Below are positions 17,166-26,048 of a stretch of 64,000 nucleotides of DNA, one piece after another. Position 1 is the stretch's first letter. Every line of letters begins with the position of its first letter. Source of the DNA: JAEYOM01 sp036260935 (GTDB lineage Bacteria > Bacillota > Clostridia > Acetivibrionales > DTU013); contig DATALQ010000037.1 in assembly GCA_036260935.1 (NCBI GenBank), positions 31,792-95,791 of the forward strand, written 5' to 3'. The notes under the pieces were generated by a model that was given only the letters and a program-made list of their open reading frames with translations, did not search any database and was not told the DNA's origin. The translations under genes and the position numbers were made by a program.

Positions 17166-18722
17166 ATGAAAATTGTCACGCCTGTTCAAATGAATTCTAT
17201 AGATAAAAATACCATTTATGATTACGGCATACCAGGACTCCTGCTTATGGAGAATGCTGCAGCCGCAGTTGCTTCGGAAGCCGTATCGATGCTGGAAGGC
17301 CGCAGCAGCGGGGTTATAACAGCCGCAGCAGGCAGGGGCAACAACGGAGGGGACGCATTTGCGGCCGCAAGGCTGCTTCATAGCAAGGGCTATGACGTCC
17401 GCGTTTTTCTTGCAGGCAGTAAGGACGGTATTTCCGGCGATGCCCTGACCAATATGGATATATTGGAGAAAATCGGCGTCAAAATTGTCGAGATCAATGA
17501 TATCAAGGATATTTCACTTCTGGAAGCAAATCTGAGAGAATCGCAGCTGATAATCGACGGCATATTCGGAACCGGACTCTCCAGGGATGTCAGCGGTATT
17601 GCCGCCTCGGTCATCCAAAGTATCAACCTGTCCGGGAAGCCCATATTGTCGATAGATATACCTTCCGGAATAGACGGAACTGACGGAAGCATACGCGGCG
17701 TCTGTATAAAAGCTGATTCTACGGTGACTTTCTGTATGCCTAAGCTCGGGCTCGTAATCAATCCCGGCTGCGAATATGCAGGCAGGCTGAAGGTGGCCGA
17801 TATCGGCATACCGCGCTGTGTTATCGCCGCACAGGATATAAGGACCGAAATCATCGACGCCGGAACAGTATCCGGTATCATACCGCAGCGAAAGCCTGAT
17901 TCCAATAAAGGAAGTTATGGCAGGGCTTTCATTATTTCCGGCTCGACCGGAATGACAGGCTCCGGGCGTTTGGCCTGCACGGCTGCACTTCGTGCTGGAG
18001 CCGGGCTTGTATATGCGGGAGTCCCGGAAAGCTTATCGGACATCTACAGTTCTGCATTGACGGAACCCATTATTATACCGCTTCCCGATGGCGGGAAAGG
18101 ATCCCTTTCGGAGGAAAGCGCCGCTAAAACAATAGAGAGGACAGGCGGTATGGATGTAGTAGCCATTGGTCCGGGCCTGTCCGCGGCCGAAGGCGTGAAG
18201 CGGCTGGTAGAAAAGGTTATAATGGAATGTGAAGCTACGATGGTTCTGGATGCAGACGCATTAAATGTTATTTCAGGCAATACAGCAATATTGAAACGGT
18301 TGAAAAAGGCCGCGGTAATAACGCCTCACCCGGGTGAGATGGCAAGACTTACGGGGCTTACCGTCAGTGAAGTTCAAAAGGACAGGATTGGAACCGCTGG
18401 AAGGTTTGCTTCTGAATACGGTGTCGTTACCGTGCTGAAAGGCAGCCGGACCGTAGTTGCAGCGCCTGACGGCCGGATATTCGTCAACGCCACGGGTAAT
18501 GCGGGCATGGCTACCGCAGGTACGGGGGATGTGCTTACCGGAGTCATTACCGGGCTGTTGGCACAGGGAGCGCCCGTAATAGAAGCAGCCATCGCAGGCG
18601 TATACCTGCATGGACTCGCAGGCGACCTGGCGGCGGAAAGCATGGGAATGCACGGTATGCTTGCAGGCGACGTTGCAAGGCATTTGCCGTATGCTATAAA
18701 GGAGATTCTTAAAATTATTTAG
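17166..18722 (+). CDS. nnr: Bifunctional NAD(P)HX epimerase/dehydratase
   Basis: 518 residues. The N-terminal YjeF domain (about 1-215) epimerises the R and S forms of hydrated NAD(P)H and carries GRGNNGGDAFAAARLL near residue 56. The C-terminal ribokinase-like domain (about 235-518) dehydrates them with ADP, shown by KGSYGRAFIISGS, LDADALN, TPHPGEM, and GNAGMATAGTGDVLTG near residue 443. It is a cytoplasmic metabolite-repair enzyme. ATG 17166 is chosen for AAAGGAAG 8 bases upstream. Nnr next to alanine racemase is a common Firmicute arrangement (known pattern). Confidence 0.93.
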   Translation: MKIVTPVQMNSIDKNTIYDYGIPGLLLMENAAAAVASEAVSMLEGRSSGVITAAAGRGNNGGDAFAAARLLHSKGYDVRVFLAGSKDGISGDALTNMDILEKIGVKIVEINDIKDISLLEANLRESQLIIDGIFGTGLSRDVSGIAASVIQSINLSGKPILSIDIPSGIDGTDGSIRGVCIKADSTVTFCMPKLGLVINPGCEYAGRLKVADIGIPRCVIAAQDIRTEIIDAGTVSGIIPQRKPDSNKGSYGRAFIISGSTGMTGSGRLACTAALRAGAGLVYAGVPESLSDIYSSALTEPIIIPLPDGGKGSLSEESAAKTIERTGGMDVVAIGPGLSAAEGVKRLVEKVIMECEATMVLDADALNVISGNTAILKRLKKAAVITPHPGEMARLTGLTVSEVQKDRIGTAGRFASEYGVVTVLKGSRTVVAAPDGRIFVNATGNAGMATAGTGDVLTGVITGLLAQGAPVIEAAIAGVYLHGLAGDLAAESMGMHGMLAGDVARHLPYAIKEILKII

Positions 18723-18735
18723 AAAATTTAAAGAT

Positions 18736-18757
18736 TTATCGCAGGAAACTGCGATAA
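18736..18757 (+). other. GAAA-loop hairpin between nnr and alr
   Basis: TTATCGCAG-GAAA-CTGCGATAA is a perfect 9-bp stem with a GNRA tetraloop. No T run follows, so it more likely stabilises or processes mRNA than terminates it. Confidence 0.6.
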
Positions 18758-18830
18758 TATACTGATATAGAGAACAACAAAAGAACCGGCATTCGGTAAG
18801 GTCGGGTAAATGTATCAAACGGAGGCTATC

Positions 18831-20000
18831 ATGGATTACAAACTTAATAGGGCATGGGCGGAAATAGACTTGGATGCGATAGCACATAATGTGCGTGAAA
18901 TAAGGAAATTCACCGGGAAAAAGGTTGAAATGATGGGCGTCGTCAAGGCAGACGCTTACGGACACGGAGTCAGGGAAGTCGTCAGGACGCTGCTGGACAA
19001 TGGAGTGACGCAGCTTGCTGTTTCGATGCTGGACGAAGCGATCCAGATCAGGAATATGGGAATCGATGTGCCGATACTGATACTCAGTTATACCGATCCC
19101 ATCAGGGCCGAGGAATTGATACTCAATGACGTCACTCAGACGGTTTTCAGCCTGGACCTTGCGCAGGCGCTCTCTTCGGCGTCGGTGAAGCTCGGTAAAA
19201 AAATCAAGGTACATGTCAAGGTTGACACCGGAATGACGAGGATAGGTTTCATGCCCGGCTGTGATGCGGTCAAGAGCATCACGGAGATCAGCAGGCTTCC
19301 GGGATTGGTGGTGGAAGGCGTGTTCACGCATTTCGCATCGGCTGATGAGCGTGAAAAGGATTATACACAAATGCAGTACGACCGCTTCCTTGGCCTTTGT
19401 ACGGAGCTTTCCAGGGCTGGCATTGAAATTCCTGTAAAGCATGCGTGCAACAGCGGCGGGATCATGCAGTACCCTGAAATGCATCTTGACATGGTACGGC
19501 CCGGAGTCATACTTTATGGACTTTATCCGTCAAAGGACGTCGACAGGGAAAAGATCAGGCTAAAGCCGGCCATGACCCTGAAAGCCAACGTCATAATGGT
19601 CAAAGAAGTCGAGCCGGACACCTGCATAAGTTACGGCAGGATATTCCGCACTTCGCGCAAAAGTAAAATTGCCACAATACCGATCGGATATGCCGACGGA
19701 TATACCAGGTTGCTTTCCAACAAGGGGCGCATGCTTGTGAACGGCGAGTTTGCTCCCGTAGTAGGCAGAATATGCATGGATCAGTGCATGATAGATGTGA
19801 CCGACCTTAAAAAGGATGTACACGTCGGCGACGAAGTAGTTATATTCGGCAGCCAGAACGGCGTCGGCATTAGTGTCGACGAGATTGCCGCAGATATCGG
19901 CACGATCAATTACGAGCTTGTCTGCATCATCGGGAAGAGGATCCCCAGGGTATACCTGAAGGACGGAAAGATCTGCAGCATTTTGAACTACCTGATTTAA
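18831..20000 (+). CDS. alr: Alanine racemase
   Basis: 389 residues. This PLP enzyme makes D-alanine for peptidoglycan in the cytoplasm. The PLP lysine is about residue 39 in VVKADAYGHG, and the opposite catalytic tyrosine is near residue 268 in CISYGRIF. RIGYADGYTRLLSN-type and GRICMDQCMID segments are also in place. ATG 18831 has GGAGG 5 bases upstream; an in-frame ATG at 18810 lacks one. It is followed by the EndoAI/EndoA pair, the conserved order in Bacilli and many Clostridia. Confidence 0.95.
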   Translation: MDYKLNRAWAEIDLDAIAHNVREIRKFTGKKVEMMGVVKADAYGHGVREVVRTLLDNGVTQLAVSMLDEAIQIRNMGIDVPILILSYTDPIRAEELILNDVTQTVFSLDLAQALSSASVKLGKKIKVHVKVDTGMTRIGFMPGCDAVKSITEISRLPGLVVEGVFTHFASADEREKDYTQMQYDRFLGLCTELSRAGIEIPVKHACNSGGIMQYPEMHLDMVRPGVILYGLYPSKDVDREKIRLKPAMTLKANVIMVKEVEPDTCISYGRIFRTSRKSKIATIPIGYADGYTRLLSNKGRMLVNGEFAPVVGRICMDQCMIDVTDLKKDVHVGDEVVIFGSQNGVGISVDEIAADIGTINYELVCIIGKRIPRVYLKDGKICSILNYLI

Positions 20001-20094
20001 GGCGCCGGATCGGCTGCGGGTTTAATTGCTGAAAATACGCATGTTTTACCAATTATGTGCATTATATAATATTATAGCGTAATGCAATTTTAAT

Positions 20095-20124
20095 TTGACC
20101 GTATATAAGATTATAATATATAAT
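20095..20124 (+). promoter_or_regulatory. Probable promoter of the ndoAI-ndoA operon
   Basis: TTGACC (20095-20100), 18 bases, TATAAT (20119-20124), in a very AT-rich stretch 110 bases before the antitoxin start. Overlapping TATA-like words make the exact -10 uncertain. Confidence 0.55.
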
Positions 20125-20233
20125 AAGATATATACTAATATATATACCGCTCACATAATTTTAACGAGGCCAGCTAAAATAATTGTACGCTGTCTCAACC
20201 ATTTTTAAATCCAAACAAAATGGGGGATTTATT

Positions 20234-20509
20234 TTGGCAGAATTGAAAAAAATACTTATAAGTCTTCCTGATAATCTATTGAAAGAAATAGATACGATCG
20301 TGTCTGTCGAAAAAACGAACAGAAGCGAGTTCGTCAGGGAAGCCATGAAATTATATATACGAGAAAAGAGAAAAATAGAAATGAGAGACAGAATGAAAAA
20401 AGGGTATCAGGAAATGGCCGAGATCAATATCAGGCTTGCGGAGTTGTGCATGGACGCGGATTGCGACCAGCAGCAAAAATATGAGGAACGTCTTGGGGAG
20501 TTGGAGTAA
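20234..20509 (+). CDS. ndoAI: EndoAI-type ribbon-helix-helix antitoxin
   Basis: 91 residues. The RHH/CopG fold is clear: KKILISLPDNLLKEIDTIV (beta strand and helix 1), then TNRSEFVREAMKLYI. The C-terminal helix binds and blocks the toxin. The start is TTG 20234, with GGGGG 7 bases upstream and the MAELKKI beginning usual for Firmicute EndoAI; a frame from 20183 lacks a ribosome site. It ends 2 bases before the toxin. RHH antitoxins normally repress their own promoter as a complex with the toxin. Confidence 0.9.
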   Translation: MAELKKILISLPDNLLKEIDTIVSVEKTNRSEFVREAMKLYIREKRKIEMRDRMKKGYQEMAEINIRLAELCMDADCDQQQKYEERLGELE

Positions 20510-20511
20510 AC

Positions 20512-20862
20512 GTGATTATAAAACGCGGTGATATTTTTTACGCCGATCTGAGTCCGGTAATAGGCTCCGAACAGGGTGGAGTCAGGCCGGTGCTGGTGGT
20601 GCAGAATGATGTAGGCAATAAATACAGCCCGACCATTATTGCTGCAGCCATAACATCGCAGATAAACAAGGCAAAACTGCCTACACATATTGAAATAAAT
20701 GCTCAGGATTACGGACTCCAAAAGGATTCGGTAATACTGCTGGAACAGATTAGAACGATAGATAAAAAAAGACTCAGGGAAAAAATAGGCCACCTTGATG
20801 AAGAACTTATGGAGAAGGTTAATGAAGCGCTAAGTATCAGCTTCGGTCTGTCCGATATATAG
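20512..20862 (+). CDS. ndoA: EndoA/MazF-type mRNA interferase toxin
   Basis: 116 residues, the standard length. Family motifs: KRGDIFYADLSPVIGSEQGG at the N terminus, RPVLVVQND, ITSQ, and DSVILLEQIRTIDKKRL. The protein cuts single-stranded RNA at short U-rich sequences (UACAU in Bacillus) when freed from EndoAI. Start GTG 20512, directly coupled to the antitoxin. No mutation in the conserved residues is visible, so it should be active. Confidence 0.93.
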   Translation: MIIKRGDIFYADLSPVIGSEQGGVRPVLVVQNDVGNKYSPTIIAAAITSQINKAKLPTHIEINAQDYGLQKDSVILLEQIRTIDKKRLREKIGHLDEELMEKVNEALSISFGLSDI

Positions 20863-20977
20863 TAAGAGCGGTTGACAGGCATTTAAACCAAAATTTTCGG
20901 TACATACATAGATCAACAGAATATATATCCGGACAAGCCTGGACTGATGCCGCCGAGATCGATTTTGAGGGGATAAG

Positions 20978-22822
20978 ATGAAAAAGGAACACGTATTCAG
21001 GCTTGTTTTGGCCTTAGGCATATTTTTTCTTGTATACCAGTTCGGTATAAAACCTATATTCTTCAATGATAATCAAACAACCAAAACAAACGCACAATAT
21101 TGGGCAGGGCAGCTTCCGAAGGATAGTGGAACGGATTATGACGTTATCGTATACGGCGCCGAGCCGCAGGGAATTTCGGCGGCCTTATCCTCGGCCCGCC
21201 TGGGCGCGCGAACGCTGCTGATCAGCAAAGACTCGGATCTGGGCGGTATAATAACCGATTGTATGATACCTGAACTCGAGCTGCCTGCAGGGCAGAACGG
21301 GATCCTTCTCAATAGCGGCATTTTGAGCGAACTGAACAAGCTCCTCGGGAGAAGCTTTACCGGGGAAAAGTATCTTGAGGTTGTTAAAAAATTGGTTTCC
21401 GATGAAAAAAACCTTAAAGTCCTTTATAATTCTGCCATAACAGGTGTAACGAAATCCGGCGTCTATTTGGAGACCTTAGATCTGCATACGGATAAAGAGG
21501 ATATGAAGCTGTCGGCAAGGATGTTCATAGACGCTTCCGATGACGGAGCGCTTCTTGATTCCTGCAAGGTTCCCTATATTACAGGCTCGGAAGACCTTGG
21601 CTTGGAAAAGAGCTTTATGCCTGTCGGTCTTAACTTTGAAATGACAGCCGACAGCGGGGTTGCGATAAAACAGGACGAACTCGGCAAGCTGGTCAAAAGC
21701 GGCGAATTTTACAGCAGATTGAACAAGTATGAAGTTCTATACATGCATTCAAGGGTAGACAGGCTTGGCGTATATTTCCCCGACACGGGAAAAGTAGTAA
21801 TAAGCGGGCTTACCGTTTCGGATATCGATGTTACCGATACAAAAGACATGGAACAGGCATACAAGAAAGAGGCAGAGGAGGCAAGGAACCTTGCGGCTTA
21901 CCTCTCGGAGAACTTCAGCGAGTTTAAGGGCCTGAGCTTCTCCAGAGCGGCAGATAGCCTCCGCATCGTTGAGTCCAGGCATTACCGCGGTGTCAGCACT
22001 TTGACCGTAAATAACATACTGGATAATAAATATCCCGCTGAGACAGTCGCAATGGGTTCCTATCCTGTGATGATCGGCAAATTCGCTTCGAAGGGCCAGT
22101 TTGTTGCCGGTAAAGGAATTCAGTACGGCATATCGCTGGGGAGCCTGGTGCCGGAGAAAACATCGAACCTGCTGATGGCAGGTCCCAGAGTATCATACAC
22201 ATCTCTGGCGGCAAGCAGCGCTGGTACGGTAGGGACAAGCACGGCAGCCGGCGAGGCGGCTGGAGTTGCGGCAGTCTTCTGTGTGGCGAGAAATGAGAAT
22301 CCCGCCAATCTAAACAGAGAGAATGAAAGATTCGACGAATTCAAATCCATGCTTGGCGGCACAGGCATGTATCTGCCGAATGAAGCTATCAAAAGGGAGT
22401 TCGAAGACAACTGGGCTTATCCTGCTGCCAGGCAGCTGCTTACTCTAGGTCTTATAGGCGGGGGTGTAAAAAACGATCTTAAATATGATGATCCTGCCAG
22501 ACAGAAGGATCTTGCCTATATTCTGATAAACGGAGTATACCGTCTGGACAGGAATGCCTACACGCTGGACCTTGATTCACGGCTGAGGCCTTACCTTTCC
22601 GACAGTAAGCTGAACTATGAAAACACGATAAAAATACTTGGCGCTCTATACGATTTCAAGGGTGATACCCAGACCATATACAGTAAGCTGTGCGATCAGA
22701 ACCGAATAAATCAGGTAATGCAGCTAAGGCTCGACGAATCGAGGGGCCTGACGCTGAGTGACGTATACTATCTGGGAGCATACAGTATCAAGAGCTTTAC
22801 AGGTAAGGAAATACCTGAGTGA
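20978..22822 (+). CDS. Membrane-anchored FAD-dependent oxidoreductase
   Basis: 614 residues. One N-terminal membrane segment at about 8-26 is followed by a long outer or membrane-facing domain. The FAD-binding Rossmann motif is VIVYGAEPQGISAALSSARLGARTLLISK near residue 53, with GGxxG-like SDLGGIITD. A second FAD contact is the STAAGEAAGVAAV segment near residue 420. It fits the FAD_oxidored family (PF12831-type). The substrate is unknown. It has no close partner on its strand, and its 3' end faces the WecG-type glycosyltransferase gene 24 bases away. If the catalytic domain is outside, loading FAD on an exported protein would need explaining. Confidence 0.75.
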   Translation: MKKEHVFRLVLALGIFFLVYQFGIKPIFFNDNQTTKTNAQYWAGQLPKDSGTDYDVIVYGAEPQGISAALSSARLGARTLLISKDSDLGGIITDCMIPELELPAGQNGILLNSGILSELNKLLGRSFTGEKYLEVVKKLVSDEKNLKVLYNSAITGVTKSGVYLETLDLHTDKEDMKLSARMFIDASDDGALLDSCKVPYITGSEDLGLEKSFMPVGLNFEMTADSGVAIKQDELGKLVKSGEFYSRLNKYEVLYMHSRVDRLGVYFPDTGKVVISGLTVSDIDVTDTKDMEQAYKKEAEEARNLAAYLSENFSEFKGLSFSRAADSLRIVESRHYRGVSTLTVNNILDNKYPAETVAMGSYPVMIGKFASKGQFVAGKGIQYGISLGSLVPEKTSNLLMAGPRVSYTSLAASSAGTVGTSTAAGEAAGVAAVFCVARNENPANLNRENERFDEFKSMLGGTGMYLPNEAIKREFEDNWAYPAARQLLTLGLIGGGVKNDLKYDDPARQKDLAYILINGVYRLDRNAYTLDLDSRLRPYLSDSKLNYENTIKILGALYDFKGDTQTIYSKLCDQNRINQVMQLRLDESRGLTLSDVYYLGAYSIKSFTGKEIPE

Positions 22823-22846
22823 GATGATGGAAAAAGTCATCGCCTG

Positions 22847-23581
22847 TCATTTTCCGGTCAGCCTGGACCATACCACGCGCGTCACGAACCTTGGCAGATC
22901 GAGCATGCGCTTAGCCCTTTTGGGTTCCTTGCAAAGCCTGTAAAGCCATTCGAGTCCGTTCCTCCTGAAGAAATCCGGTGCCAGCTTCGTATTGCCCGAG
23001 AAAACGTCTATCGTACCGCCGACGCCTATGCATACCTTGCAGTTAAGGCGGCCAAGGTGGCTGTTTATCCACATCTCCTGTTTGGGCGCGCCCAGCGCCA
23101 CCAGAAGAATATCCGCGTTGGCGCTGTTTATTGTGTTGACTATGTCGGCGTCGTCTTCATCGGTGAAGTATCCGTTTCTGCAGCCGGCTACAATGACACC
23201 GGGGTAGTCGTTTCTGATCCTTTCGGCTGCGGCCTCCGATACTCCCGGTTTGGATCCGAATAAGAAACAGCGTATTCCGTCTTTGGAATAGGTTTCGAAA
23301 ACCTTTTTTACAAGATCGAAGCCCGAAACCTTCTCCGGCAGCGCCTTATTCAATATCTTTGACGCCAGTACGACTCCGGCGCCGTCAGCAGTGAGCATAT
23401 CGGCCCCGGTCAATATGGAGGCAAGTTCAGGGTTCCTGTGTGCAGCCATCATGATTTCCGCGTTAGGGGTAAAGATAGTATGGATGCCGCCGTCACTGAT
23501 GAATGTGCCTACTTTCTCCACGGCCTCAGTCATAGTAATGCTGTCCACCGGTATGCCAAGTATTTCAATTGTTATTCTCAT
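22847..23581 (-). CDS. WecG/TagA/CpsF family glycosyltransferase
   Basis: 244 residues (GT26). Landmarks: TPNAEIMMAA, LTADGAGVV, SKPGVSEAAAERI, VALGAPKQE, and GVGGTIDVFSG. TagA adds ManNAc to lipid-linked GlcNAc in wall teichoic acid synthesis on the cytoplasmic side. AAAGG lies about 8 bases before the ATG. It is the last gene of a minus-strand set after the LtaS-like gene, separated from it by the 190-bp palindrome E2. A teichoic-acid or related surface polymer role is likely. Confidence 0.9.
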   Translation of the reverse strand: MRITIEILGIPVDSITMTEAVEKVGTFISDGGIHTIFTPNAEIMMAAHRNPELASILTGADMLTADGAGVVLASKILNKALPEKVSGFDLVKKVFETYSKDGIRCFLFGSKPGVSEAAAERIRNDYPGVIVAGCRNGYFTDEDDADIVNTINSANADILLVALGAPKQEMWINSHLGRLNCKVCIGVGGTIDVFSGNTKLAPDFFRRNGLEWLYRLCKEPKRAKRMLDLPRFVTRVVWSRLTGK

Positions 23582-23601
23582 AGATTTACCTTTCTATTTG
23601 T

Positions 23602-23790
23602 GCCGATTGGTTTTATACGAGAACTTGCTCCAAGCCTAAGAGACTGTAAATTCAGCCTTGGTGCAAAATCAAACGTGACTCGCCTATGGGTCGCGGTTAC
23701 TCGGACAGGACGTGATTTTGCCTTATACCTGCTCGGATTAACAGTCTCTTTAGGCTTTGCGCAAATGTTCTCTTTATAAAACCAACCGGC
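23602..23790 (+). repeat. 189-bp imperfect palindrome, copy E2
   Basis: Outer arms 23602-23617 and 23775-23790 pair at 15 of 16 positions. Inner helices include GAGAAC/GTTCTC, TTGC/GCAA, AAGCCTAA/TTAGGCTT, GAGACTGT/ACAGTCTC and GCAAAATCA/TGATTTTGC. Compared with E1 (14863-15052), 28 of 37 bases match between 23639-23675 and 14902-14938, and the differing stem bases keep their pairing. It fills the gap between the ltaS-like stop and the wecG-like ribosome site. Confidence 0.85.
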
Positions 23791-23804
23791 GCAACCTTTC
23801 CAAG

Positions 23805-25520
23805 TTACTTCCTGGTTATATTGTCGAATAATTCCGCCCTGCTGTAGAATTTTCCCTTGAATGGTATTTCGGGCAGCTTTTCCGGCGGAGCAGCCAGATC
23901 AATACCATCGGTCCTATAGGAGTATGCTATGCCCGCAGCATCCAGTATTGTAGGCGCAATGTCGAGGAAGGACGCAGCATTTTTTTCTTCCCTGTAGGTC
24001 CTTTTGTCGGGCGTCAGCATTATGAAGGGCACGAATTCGTAATAATCGCCGTCCGACGTAAATGAAGCCTGTTTGTATTCTTCCGATTCGATGCCAGGAG
24101 TGTGATCGCCCCAGACAAGGATATACGTATCAGGATGCAGCTTTGTTATTTTATCGGCGAAGTCTCGTATCGACTGATCCACATAGGACATTGCCGTAAA
24201 ATAATTCCTGACGGTTTTATCGGTGATATCGGCGTATTTGTCGTTTTTGTAGTAACCGGCCGTATTTTCGAACGGCATATGGCTGCTCATGGTTATTATA
24301 TAGTCGAAGAACGGCTTCGCGAGCCCCGCCGTATTTTTCGTCGCAAAGTCGTACACTTCATGATCAGGAGCGCCCCAGCCGCTCTCCTTCAATTTCATTT
24401 TACCTATATCAAAAAAATTGTCAAAGCCCATCTTTTGAAACGCCACATCTCTGTTGTAATAGTTGCCGATATTGCCATGAAAGGCTTCAGTCGCGTAGCC
24501 GCCCTTGTTGAGCTGCTTTACGAAGGAATTCGGATAGCTGTAAATCGGTATCTTTATCGAAGGGTAGTTCCCAAGCGGTTCTATACTGTTCAATATGGAA
24601 AACTCGGCGTCGGAAGTCCCTCCGGATTTGTGATACGAGAGCATGTAAGGGTAATAGACGGCCTTTTGTGTGAGGCTGTGCAGGTAAGGCATCACATAAT
24701 CGCCCCCGTATTCCTGATTCACTATGCCCGCATCCATGGCTTCCACCTGAATGGCAACTATATTGGGGTGATCCTCCGTTGTTGATGCGGGGACCTCCGC
24801 CTTGCCGTAACGGAACTGGTTTATCATGTTTGCGCCGCCGTAATTCACAGTTATATCTACTATATTGTTCGTGAATGTGCCGTAACGCTCAATAATCTTC
24901 TCTTCCGTGGAGTAGAAGTTTTTGCCCAACTGCAGGACAGAGAGGCCATTGGCATAGTTCCAGCACTCTATCAGCAGCAGTGCGGCTATAGAGACCGAAA
25001 CCGCGACCCTTAAAGGCTTTTTGATGCTATTCAGGTATGATCCGGTCCCTTTTTTGTGTACGAGCAGCAATATAAAGACAGGCAGATCTATCAGAAGTAC
25101 GGCCATCTTGTAATTGACCGGTATCGTGAAGTGCCTGATTGGTCCCACACCTTCGGTGAACAGCGCGAATGCCTGAAACAGGTGCAGATAGTTCCCAAAA
25201 TATGCGTAATAACTCATGTAGGAAAAGATATATGCAGATTGCGCGACATACAGCAGTATCAGCACCAATCTGAATCTGATCCGGAGCGCCAGCGGAATAA
25301 TAATGACGCTTACCAGCAGTGCAAATGCGAATTTATAGGCGAAAGCAGCCGGAGTCCGGACGGGAAGGATAATAAAATCAAACAGTGTGATCTTAAGTGC
25401 ATTTAGTATGATAAGCACACATATTGCTGAAGTAAATTTCCGATGCTCACTCAAAGTGTCTGCAAGCGTCTTTTGGTCCGTATATTTTATAACTCTTTTC
25501 ATAGGTATATCCCTGCTCAT
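23805..25520 (-). CDS. ltaS: LtaS-like lipoteichoic acid synthase family protein
   Basis: 571 residues. Five membrane helices lie in about residues 30-180, then an extracellular sulfatase-fold domain from about 250. The nucleophile Thr302 is in KSGGTSDAEF, Glu261 in VEAMD, and Asp472/His473 in WGDHTPG, matching the metal site of Staphylococcus LtaS in spacing. Such enzymes transfer glycerol-phosphate from phosphatidylglycerol to a glycolipid anchor. AGGAG lies 9 bases before the ATG. It follows the acyltransferase and glycosyltransferase genes in an operon that could make the anchor. A paralogous phosphoglycerol transferase activity is possible. Confidence 0.88.
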   Translation of the reverse strand: MSRDIPMKRVIKYTDQKTLADTLSEHRKFTSAICVLIILNALKITLFDFIILPVRTPAAFAYKFAFALLVSVIIIPLALRIRFRLVLILLYVAQSAYIFSYMSYYAYFGNYLHLFQAFALFTEGVGPIRHFTIPVNYKMAVLLIDLPVFILLLVHKKGTGSYLNSIKKPLRVAVSVSIAALLLIECWNYANGLSVLQLGKNFYSTEEKIIERYGTFTNNIVDITVNYGGANMINQFRYGKAEVPASTTEDHPNIVAIQVEAMDAGIVNQEYGGDYVMPYLHSLTQKAVYYPYMLSYHKSGGTSDAEFSILNSIEPLGNYPSIKIPIYSYPNSFVKQLNKGGYATEAFHGNIGNYYNRDVAFQKMGFDNFFDIGKMKLKESGWGAPDHEVYDFATKNTAGLAKPFFDYIITMSSHMPFENTAGYYKNDKYADITDKTVRNYFTAMSYVDQSIRDFADKITKLHPDTYILVWGDHTPGIESEEYKQASFTSDGDYYEFVPFIMLTPDKRTYREEKNAASFLDIAPTILDAAGIAYSYRTDGIDLAAPPEKLPEIPFKGKFYSRAELFDNITRK

Positions 25521-25538
25521 TCTACGTTCTGCTCCTGG

Positions 25539-26048
25539 TTAAACGGCAGGTATCCTTTCGCGGCGGTCTTCCAGACTTTCGATCATGTCCATAATCCGGG
25601 GCCTGTTGTATCTTTGTATGATAATATACGGCAAATTAAGAATAATAGCAAGAAGCACTATCATCATCGCCGGCTCGAAATCACGCCAGAGGAAGAAAAG
25701 GAAGGCCGAAAATATTATACTCCAGTGAGTCAATTCGGATTTACAGGACTCGAATATGTATTTCTGAAGGTATTCTCTCGTATACTCTTTAATTCTTTTC
25801 TTTGGAAAGACACTTTTTACTATATCCCCGAGTTCGGGCAGCAGCCTTTTCCAGAGCTTTACCCGAAAGATACGCTGATAGAAGTCGCCCCTTTTTTCCC
25901 ATTTGCGGTGCCGAAGCAGCCAGCTGTTGCTTGAATACAGATGGTCGGGCATCTTGTTGGACAGGTAGGTTATTACCACTGAGAATATAAAGAAAGTCAG
26001 AAGATTCAGCAGTAACTCCCTTTGTACCAAAAACCTGATTATTTTCAT
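25539..26048 (-). CDS. CrtO-like glycosyl acyltransferase, membrane protein
   Basis: 169 residues with an N-terminal helix (about 10-30) and two helices near 112-145. The central motif LWKRLLPELGDIVKSVF, then the FESCKSELTHW block, resembles glycosyl-4,4'-diaponeurosporenoate acyltransferase (CrtO of staphyloxanthin synthesis), which esterifies a sugar hydroxyl with a fatty acid. No carotenoid genes are nearby. Its start overlaps the stop of the MGDG-type glycosyltransferase (ATGA), with GGAGGG upstream, so translation is coupled. From context I infer acylation of a diacylglycerol glycolipid. The family match is by pattern only. Confidence 0.65.
   Translation of the reverse strand: MKIIRFLVQRELLLNLLTFFIFSVVITYLSNKMPDHLYSSNSWLLRHRKWEKRGDFYQRIFRVKLWKRLLPELGDIVKSVFPKKRIKEYTREYLQKYIFESCKSELTHWSIIFSAFLFFLWRDFEPAMMIVLLAIILNLPYIIIQRYNRPRIMDMIESLEDRRERIPAV

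Noticed and set aside
18273..19484. 403-codon open frame on the minus strand
   Set aside because: It runs opposite to nnr and alr, which have complete motifs and ribosome sites; its translation is low-complexity and matches no family.
22823..22846. Short GATGA/TCATC inverted repeat between convergent genes as a bidirectional terminator
   Set aside because: The stem is only five pairs with no real T run, too weak to call.
23602..23790. Palindrome E2 as an ordinary terminator of the ltaS-like gene
   Set aside because: No T run follows on either strand, and the stem is far longer and more interrupted than intrinsic terminators.
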